64,000 bases of DNA, taken from assembly GCA_022497155.1 (NCBI GenBank), contig MU385726.1:709963-773962 (forward strand). Reading direction: 5' to 3'. Under the pieces are notes generated by a model that was not told the DNA's origin, did no database searches, and was given only the letters and a program-made list of their open reading frames with translations. Source of the stretch: Whalleya microplaca (Eukaryota; Ascomycota; Sordariomycetes; Xylariales; Xylariaceae). The position numbers and the translations under genes are program-made. Below, piece after piece: positions 56,042-64,000 of this stretch; position 1 is the first letter of the stretch, and the number at the start of each line of letters is the position of its first letter.

Positions 56042-59000
56042 TGGTCGTTGCGGATTGCGGGTGTGATGTGTGTGGTGTGGTGTGGTGCTAACAAGAGACA
56101 GAAAGAGACAGAGGGGAGGGGAGAGAGGGAGGGATGGCCTTCCCCAACTGCCTAGCTGGTCAGGCTGGTCAAGTGATGAGAAGCGTCGTGGGACGGGGAC
56201 GGGTTACGGATCACGAGGTGGTAGTGAGAACTGGTGCTAGCAACCTACCGAGCGAGACGAAAATGCTCGGGAAAAATGTCAGAGCTGTCAAAGTCGTTAG
56301 CTTCGGAGTTAAGACTGCGTCGCGTGCGGGAATGCCCCGGCGATTGCTGCTTACTACATGGAGTAAGCCGAGGAGCAAAGCTCTACGCATGGCATTGTAA
56401 TAAGGCAGGTGGCCCGCGCTCAAGCTTGGAGCTCGAGCTCGGGCCACTTTTGCTGGCACTGACGATCGCGAATGGGACGGGACGATCCTTGGCCTGGGGG
56501 TGATGAGATGATCCCTGACCGCTTTTATGACCTGTCACTTCTTGTCGCGGCATTTCATGTCAATCTTTAACTATTTTTAAACCCCTAAATCTCTCTCACG
56601 TACGTGCGTATGTACGACGGTGGATAGTCGGGATTCGCTGACTTTGCAAACTCGCGAATTTACGATATCAGGGAGATACCGAAATTCGACAACACCCAAG
56701 ACACACTAAAGTGATCCTAAGCTAGACGATAGTTCGTCCCCCCCCCCCCTTCCTAGCCCCCGTACTTTCGGAATACATGTAAGCACTTGTGCGTTACAAC
56801 CGCTTCATGCCTTCTCACCGCAGGAGCTTTCCCTCACATGATCAGCGATGGGTCGCTAATGGGGACCTCATTTTCTCACATCAGCCGCAATATGAACGTG
56901 GTAATGTTCTTTGGATACTTCCGTAGTACAAGCACGTCAGAGCCGAGGCTGGTCATTCTCCCCAATAAGAGCCAGGTTCTCGAGGTTACATGAGCCACCT
57001 ACAACTGCGAAATTCGTCTTATAGCCGATGCTAGCCCATGGAACGATCCGATCATTGTTAACTCTGGGTGAGTGTATCTACCGAACAATATCACACGGAA
57101 GCTATTGCCCTAAAGTGGAAGTTCAACCAGGAATAGTGTAAGGCGGAGAGGATTTCGGTACAGCCCAGCCCGCGAAACCACTTATACAAGCCACCGCTGA
57201 CGACAGTATCTCATTTTCGGAACCTGGTGTCCGATCACCAAGCCAAATCGAACCAATTCTTCTTACTGTGCCTGGTCTTGTGGTTCGCTGCGGTTGTATG
57301 AACATATACTGTATCAGTGCCAAAATTCTTCATCCTTCAAATCCACATATCTTCAAAGATTTCTAGCTGCGAGCATATAATGATAGCTCATAATTAAATG
57401 GAGTAGGTACTGCACTATGCAAGATCATGGGGTAACCGCCATATACGGATTAGATTGTTTGTAATCCCACGATGGGTAGTGGCTCGCCCAATCAGCTCTA
57501 GACTATGATCCTCGTCGCCTGACTAAAGGGCAACCTTGAAACAGTTTGATTATTCATCAAACTCAAGGTAATCTATCCATATTGTACCATCATTAGTGTA
57601 CTTGGCAACGAACGAGACACTTGCCTATCCACACTGCCTAGACTATTATAAGACCAAGTCGGCTTTACCACCGCAAATCGGGTCAATCTCTGAGCCCTTG
57701 GTGTAGATGAATATTATCCAGGCTACTATCCACCATCTCTTGATGAGTTCCATTTGGTTCCGGTTCGCATTGATCACACACTCTTTTCTGGGCGTCAGTA
57801 TCTGGGGCATTTCGATCTTATCCGTCACACGATACCCGGATCATGAGTATAGCAATGCCATGTACATCCCAAGCAATATCTCTACTAGCAACACAAATTC
57901 ATAGATATCCGCTTCCCAGAGCACAGCTCTGACGGGTAGCAATTTAGTTCTAGACGTGGAGTAGAACAGTTCACTTCTGGTACCCGGACCACCGCACTTG
58001 TATACACAAAGCTATCGAATTTCAACAGTGGACATTTCACTCTAGACTAGTATGTATAGTGTAGTGTATATTCTAGGGTAGCTTTGCTGACTTTTATTTC
58101 CTTTATTGGTCGTATCTAATTATTTGATTAAGGCGGCCTGTTCTAGACCTAGATCTAGTTATTCGACTATCTCATTGAAATTGTGATGTATCACTCTGAA
58201 GTCAGGCCTCTGTCAGCAGCACAAAATTTGGAGGAATATGTTGTGACTTGTCATTCGGTCTCATTCTTTCCGGTGTACTGGCACAGGCGCCTCAAATGAA
58301 CATACACCGCAGTGCCTATGTAATGGGGTGTAATGTTACTGACTAGCCTTTTAGCCTCACCATTGCTAGGCTCAACCGCAAAGCAGCGGAAATTGGGTGC
58401 CCACTTTGTCCTGAACGTTGAGAGTAAAGGGATTCTTTTTATGAGTTACTTGGCTTACTTACTGTCATAGTTACAGTGTGCAATGATCATAAGTGCTGCC
58501 GTGATTGCTTTAGTTGTTGTCTATTAGAATTGTGTAAATGTCTGAGGTTTAAAGGGTCCCTGGTGGCTTAGGAGATTCCTTTTAAACAAAAGAGCTCTTG
58601 GGGTATTTACTGCTCCGAGCTCCATTGGCTTAAGGTACTATGACTAATACCCCTTATCGTGACACTTAGAAAAAGGCAATCTATTTGGGGGTGTTACGAA
58701 GAACCGTGGAGTCTCAGAGCATGTCCACATCCCAGATGGGAGCAGATCTGACGATGATGTATCACATCATAATTGCTACAGCAATCAACAGTTCCACGCC
58801 ACTAACTGTTCCGTGTTTTGTTCTTTTGAGTCATTGCGCTTGTCGTTATGTTTTTCTTCATGTTTGTGTTTCTTACTGTAATGTTTTTCCTTCTTGGCAT
58901 TCTTCCTGCTGTCATATTTTCTGAAGCTATTGTTACAATAATGTTAGAGTGCTTAGTTAGACATTAGATGAGATAAGGTCCTATGATATCTATGCTGTTT

Positions 59001-59791
59001 TGTTCCTTGTCCAAGAATCCATAAAAGACCAGCAGAGTATTTTAACATAAGGCAAAAAGGGGTTCCCTTCTGACGTTTCAGCTATAGATCGCCATATGAA
59101 CTTATACACCGGCAGGATTTGGTTGATCAACAAACTCTGTTGATGAACAAGTACAAAATGGCGATCCTACCACACAACTAGAGACATGAATCGCCTACTC
59201 CTCATGGCTTGAGCTCAACGAGGCTTGTATTATTGTATTCTCGATGTATTTAGTCTTAGATACACACCATGATCCAGTTCTTTTTGAGAATTACTGATCT
59301 GAGCTAGTTGATTCCTGATCAGCTGTAACAATCCAGCACTTTCCTCTAGCTTCAAGTTTACCAACCGACCAACCTACCTACAGTCTCCTTCCAATTGCTC
59401 TCCAAGGAACGTAACCCTAAACTATAGAATGGCAATAGACGAAAGTGTAAATAATAGTTGAAAGGAAATCCGGCAAGACAGAATGAGTGAAACGAATGAA
59501 CCTTGTATTGCTTTATAAATCGCCTCCCAAGCAATATGCAGAAACATTGCACATGATTGATGCCTACGCGACATAGAAAACTCCAAGGCTATAGGTTTAG
59601 GGATTCGGAAGTGGCAGCATCTATGCCAAATTTGAATTAGTTTGAACCTATCATCAACCTCTAAGAATTTGAATTCCGACTTGTGGCCAACGGACAATTC
59701 TATAGGAGTATATGTCTAGGGCTCTGTTTTGATCAAGCGGTCTATAAGAAGTTCCCTAATGTAACAAATAACGGTGATGGCTAAGACGTAA
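56042..59791. other. Gene-free 3.7-kb stretch
   Basis: The first part (to about 56500) is the LIP2 promoter, with AGAGGGAG-type purine tracts. Further on there is a C homopolymer at about 56739-56750 and AT-rich sequence. ORFs of 60-90 residues occur but none is recognisable or has a splice continuation. Confidence 0.5.
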
Positions 59792-62358
59792 TCAGCCAAT
59801 CCAGAAATCAGGGACCTTGACAAAGTTGGGCATGACAACTTCAGTCGGCCACTGATAAACTCCTCTCCAAATCCATTTATATGAGTGCACCGGCTTTTGA
59901 TCGGCCTGTGGAATCTTTAGAGGTTGCTTACGCTCAGTATGGTCCGAGTCGCAGACTGCCACAAGAATTCCTGACTTAGAGGCACTTGGTGTCGCCGTTG
60001 CGCCATCATATCGAGTGTAAACCCGCGAAGAAACTGGCCTCAGGAGGGCAATATATCGAGCCTTCAGCCGAAACTTTCGTCGAATTTTCTTTATTTCGCG
60101 ATAAGTCTGCCTCTGTGTCGTAGACATGTAAGTAGTAGCCCAGCCAATACTAGCTCTAAGACCAACTTGGTGTTCATACGCCCACCACTGACCCCATAGC
60201 CCGTCAGGTTGGATAGACAGACGTGCCGTATCGACACTATCTAGGGGGCGATGGAATAAATCAATGCTTAGCTCCTGGTCTCGCGATTCAGGAAGTGCAA
60301 ATGGTGTGCTGGGCGCCCAGCTCAGGCCTGGTTGAGAAAGTCTGTCTGAGCTGGACAATAAGAACCCAGAGTTTACTCCTTTTTGTTGCCTCCAAAACTC
60401 GACGACGTCCTTGATTCGAGCCCTGTGCTGGTTCAAGCATAGACTCCATATTGTCACATCATCTCCTTTCCGACTCGAGGGTCTGTGGCTAAGCCATGAT
60501 CCAATGACTTCCAATGAAATATCATTCGGGCTAACCTCCTGTAGAACTTTGCCTTTTATCCTCCCCTCTATTTGTGAGGGAAGCATGTGAGGCAGCAAGG
60601 AAGCAAAAACAGCAATGTCGATCCGACCGTTATGACATACTTGCTCGATAATGTCTTTGAACATGACTGTTTTGTTTCCCTGGCATAATATTGCCACATG
60701 CTCCCGACCCTTCAGCGCTTCCAGCATCGTCCATGCTCTGATATTCCAGTCAGATAGTAGAACCCCTGTTAAGAGCCACTCGTAACATTCAGTAGTCAAG
60801 TCATCTATGTTGATACTCATAAGTTCCTTATCGCACACTAGGACGTATTTACTTTCGTAAAACACGTCATTAATATGCGTTATGGCTTCTTTTCTCAAAT
60901 CATCAGGCTCTGGGCTGCAGGGGATGTTAGGCCTATCGCTTACTGACTCAACGTTGTATAATACATTCTTTGGTAAAAAAAGATTCAAATTCTCGGGACT
61001 TACATGCATGCCGAGTCTATCCAGTAGCTGTCACATCCCAATTGCTTTGCCAACTGAATATAGCGGTGGTGGAGGCATCTGTTTATGCCTTCGTGAGGCC
61101 GACCGCCCTGTCCATGGGACCAAACATGGGAAAATGCTAAAGTCCGTTGGGAAGCTGTGCAGTATTTGAAGTAACTGTCGTCTGACTCGGAGATGCACAC
61201 AGCTCTGGCGCCTTCAACACGGCGATAAGATGCCTCATCCCAAACTACCCTCGGTTCATTGTCATATTCATGGTCTTGTGTCGAGTCATGCATGGTTTGG
61301 TTTGCCCCTTCGGTTCGATTGAATCTTGCGCAATGATGCCAGTCCTGACCCTCACACGCCCCATGCAAGTTAAAGTGACAGGACGTCTGCATGGCTCCAA
61401 AAGCTTTCTCAAAACGTCGGAACAGTAATGTGAAGTCGAAACCAAGACAAACCGGATCACCTATAATAAGTTCACACTTCCAGCCACACATTTCAGGTGG
61501 TTTTCGTACTTGTGCAGCTTGCTCCGTGAAGGCCCTGAGAGAGAGACCCTGCGAAACCTGATAGTTGCGCATCCACTGATAAGGAGTATTCTCCGTCAGC
61601 CCAATAACCAAGCGTCGAGTCATAACAAAATAGGAGTGTAATAATCTAGCGCGTTGCCAAAACGACCACAGGTAGCATCTGACAAGGACCCAGTAGGGTT
61701 TTTGGGCTACATCTGCATTCCCGTTCTCCACACACTGCTGAATAATCTCTGCCACATGATTCAACCCTTCTTGGAGAGTCATCTCCATGTACCCGCCCTC
61801 GGAAAGCGTGATGATATGGTATATGGCGAAGCAAACAAGATTGCGGTGGACCATCGATGTAACAATAAGAGAATTCCATTCCTTCTGGTCGGTAGAGAAA
61901 TAGCCAGAAGGCAGCATACCCAGATTTTCAGGCAGGTTTAGAGAGACATGCGGCAAGCGCTGTAGAATCTTCTTGGTATCATCTACTATGGTAGCCGTTG
62001 AGAGTTTCTCAGGCCGCCACTGACATGACAAAAGGGTTGTGAAAACAGCTTCAAGCTTCGTCACGTGAAAATTCACATCGGCTGCCGCGGTTAATAGGTC
62101 GTTGCATGTCTGCATAATTTTGTCGTGGCGTTCTTCCGTCGTATAGTATTTGATGATTTGTTTGCCATCTTGACCTTCTCTGGAGGTCGTGTAAGCTTCG
62201 TCCCATTCGAAGTCGAATGCGGGTCTCAGGCCTCGGACCGGTGCGTGGAAATCTTGCTCGTAGATGTCTTTAATGGCATCGCCAGAAATACTTAAACAGT
62301 CCGTTACGTTGTCCATAATATTTGAAGATCTCGATTCCCTTTGTATATTTAGTCCCAT
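59792..62358 (-). CDS. HET-domain (heterokaryon incompatibility) protein
   Basis: HET-domain proteins trigger cell death on fusion of unlike strains. Two exons, 61004-62358 and 59792-60914, with an 89-bp intron (GTAAGT...CTGCAG) that joins WIDSAC to IPEPDDLRKEAI; product 825 aa. The HET core (about 401-490) shows TLAFSHVWSHGQGG, RYIQLAKQLGCDSYWIDSACIP, LRKEAITHINDVFYESKYVLVCDKEL and, further on, NIRAWTMLEALKG. About 400 residues of mostly helical sequence precede the core without a recognised domain. The C-terminal 300 residues contain a WQWWAYEH-like Trp-rich patch and end near WKWIWRGVYQWPTEV. The start at 62358 is the first ATG of the frame. No internal stops; the gene looks functional. 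Confidence 0.9.
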
Positions 62359-62964
62359 CTACGACCTCCCTTGCTTGCCGCACAACTCTGCACTTCAGGG
62401 GTTCCACTGTTGGAAACACCCATATGTGTCAATTGGCGTAACTTAACCAGAAGGCTTGGCTAGATAGTTGATGAATTGTATAACTAATAGGAAATGCGGA
62501 GGCGCAAATTATCACATAGCAAGTTCGGAACAAGACGGACTGCCTGCTTCCACATGGATCCATCTAGACAATTAACCTGCATACGCCACTCAGCAACGGC
62601 GTATTCCAGTCAGTAGCATTGATGTTACCTGATTGCCTGATTGCCTAACTTTCCCCTTATCAATGTTAGCATCATGTGGTATCATTAGTTCAAGTACCCT
62701 CCATCCCCAAGCTCGTTCTGTTAGGCCATGGTTGTCAGCAGTGGCATGCGAACTACTATGCCTGATAAGTAATGATAAAAAATAAGAGGTAAATAAGTTC
62801 GCATTCATATTACTAATTATTGAATACAAATCAAAAAAATAAATGTAACATGTATATAGATCCTGCAAACATGTGGTGCACGTAATTTTAATAAAAGACC
62901 ACTTTCATATCACTCAGCTTCTTTCTCCATATAATGAAAGCCTGCATGAATTCGTAGATAACAT
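62359..62964. other. HET gene promoter and flank
   Basis: 606 bp between the HET start codon and LTR copy 3. No gene or RNA was recognised. Confidence 0.5.
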
Positions 62965-63117
62965 TGTTAGAATACGCCCTATAAGGCTTGAAGTTGGTAC
63001 GGGCCTACGTATGGCCCTCGCTTATACATGTAAACATACAGGGCATGCCACCTCCTGTAACTTCACCTTGCACTAATTAAGTCACCATGCTCATCAGTAC
63101 TTTGTCCCATATTGACA
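62965..63117 (+). mobile_element. Solo-LTR-like repeat, copy 3
   Basis: Third copy of the TGTTAGAATACGCC...TATTGACA repeat, 153 bp. It is preceded by AACAT and followed by AATAT, a possible five-base target duplication with one change. It lies upstream of the HET gene. Confidence 0.65.
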
Positions 63118-64000
63118 AATATAGCTTAAGCGCTGTGATTATATCAGCCAGGGTAGATATCGAGGCCATTGATAGAACCTTATTCTCATAGAGCCTGTTG
63201 AAATAGAAGAGCAACCATAAGTTGTATTTGATAGATGTCGGGCCTAAGGGACATCTGGGGGAGGTTCAATTACATATAAACGAACAGTGCGAGTTAAACC
63301 AGCCACCAATGTTGGCGACTTGCGACTCTACAAATGTACAAAAGTCGGCTACAGGTTGCCTAGGTATGTACCTATAAGACCATGCTAAATTGTACTGGTG
63401 GTCGCCTCACTCAATAGGGGGTTTCCGCCAATAACCAAAAATAGCTGGAGAACATCACATGCGTTCCTTTTCCCAACCCGATTGTCTTGAATAGATGTGT
63501 GACGGTGAAAAACGCAATAACTTGTTATTTGGTCACTGCGACGGGATAGAAGCAAAGCAAGAGATCGCGATGTCTTCTCCTCTCTTCGAATCCACGTCAC
63601 AAGCTAATTACGGTTCTCTAGGTGTCGCCCCAATCATTTTCGTTTCTCCCCTGCCAACCATTGTTGCTGAATGGGCAGCCATAATACCTCTCGTCGTCCA
63701 TCTTGCCAGTCCGAGGGATGACTACATCACTACTGGAATCATCGCATTATCTGGAAGCCTTTCTGTGGATTTATTACCTCGGCTCGGCACTCTTCTGGGC
63801 TATTCAAGGTTATTGAGTAGAGGCACAAAGTTCCTTGATTATGCAAGCACCAGAGGAGGTTCGAGTCGCGTCGTATACGATGTATCATGGGGCAGCGTGT
63901 TTCCTTCAAGGTTGTAATCCACTCCACGCTAATCCACGCGTGGGCCACTTTGTGGGAGCCACTCCACTCCATTCCACTCCATCTGGCCTTGCTGCTGACT
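63118..64000. other. Right-edge sequence, no supported gene
   Basis: An ATG at 63570 opens a 115-residue frame ending at 63917 (MSSPLFESTSQANYGS...) with a hydrophobic centre but no recognisable family. A CCTAGGTATGTACCTA motif lies at 63359-63374, and CCACT/CCATT units at 63960-63982. Confidence 0.4.

Noticed and set aside
1..64000. CRISPR arrays, bacterial operons, ribosome binding sites, attachment sites
   Set aside because: The introns and gene families show that this is fungal nuclear DNA; no spaced direct repeats of CRISPR type were seen.

Overview
The window is nuclear DNA of a filamentous ascomycete (Pezizomycotina, most likely Sordariomycetes). The evidence is short GT-AG introns of roughly 50-300 bp with fungal branch and acceptor sites, HET-domain, NACHT-ankyrin and UstYa genes that are typical of that group, small mobile elements, and CpA-to-TpA changes that look like repeat-induced point mutation. 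Gene models below were built by hand-splicing; most real genes are split over several frames.

Left block (1-12 kb) is conserved and gene-dense: a FAD-dependent amine/amino-acid oxidase cut by the left edge, POP7 (RNase P/MRP), a Rogdi/RAV2-type V-ATPase assembly factor, a NIPSNAP protein, ATP18 (ATP synthase subunit j), an FSH1-type serine hydrolase and RPN5 (26S proteasome lid). From 12 to 24.5 kb the sequence turns into accessory DNA: a frameshifted gene fragment, a solo-LTR-like repeat, a zinc-finger fragment, a long low-complexity gene with a Cys/His-rich N-terminus and a C-terminal C2H2 finger, then about 5 kb of hairpins and degenerate repeats, ending in a small ORF that carries the same Cys/His module.

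The second conserved block (24.6-30.7 kb) holds NAXE (NAD(P)HX epimerase, seven exons), MRPS16 (mitochondrial ribosome), the alpha subunit of 3-methylcrotonyl-CoA carboxylase and a flavin split-barrel (PNPOx-like) protein. NAXE/MRPS16 and mccA/PNPOx are divergent pairs with short shared promoters. From 30.7 to 44 kb accessory DNA returns: one UstYa-family oxidase gene bracketed by two inverted copies of a 329-bp TA-flanked MITE, a second LTR copy, and an intact NACHT-ankyrin (NLR-like) gene.

From 43 to 51.7 kb no gene is supported, and the last kilobase is packed with simple repeats that lead into a large otubain-type deubiquitinase gene. A lipoyl(octanoyl)transferase (LIP2) follows, then 3.7 kb without genes, then a HET-domain gene and a third LTR copy.

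Functionally, five genes belong to mitochondrial metabolism or biogenesis (NIPSNAP, ATP18, MRPS16, mccA, LIP2), two to protein turnover (RPN5, otubain), and two are candidate fungal non-self recognition genes (NACHT-ankyrin, HET), each lying within about 0.7 kb of a copy of the same LTR-like repeat.
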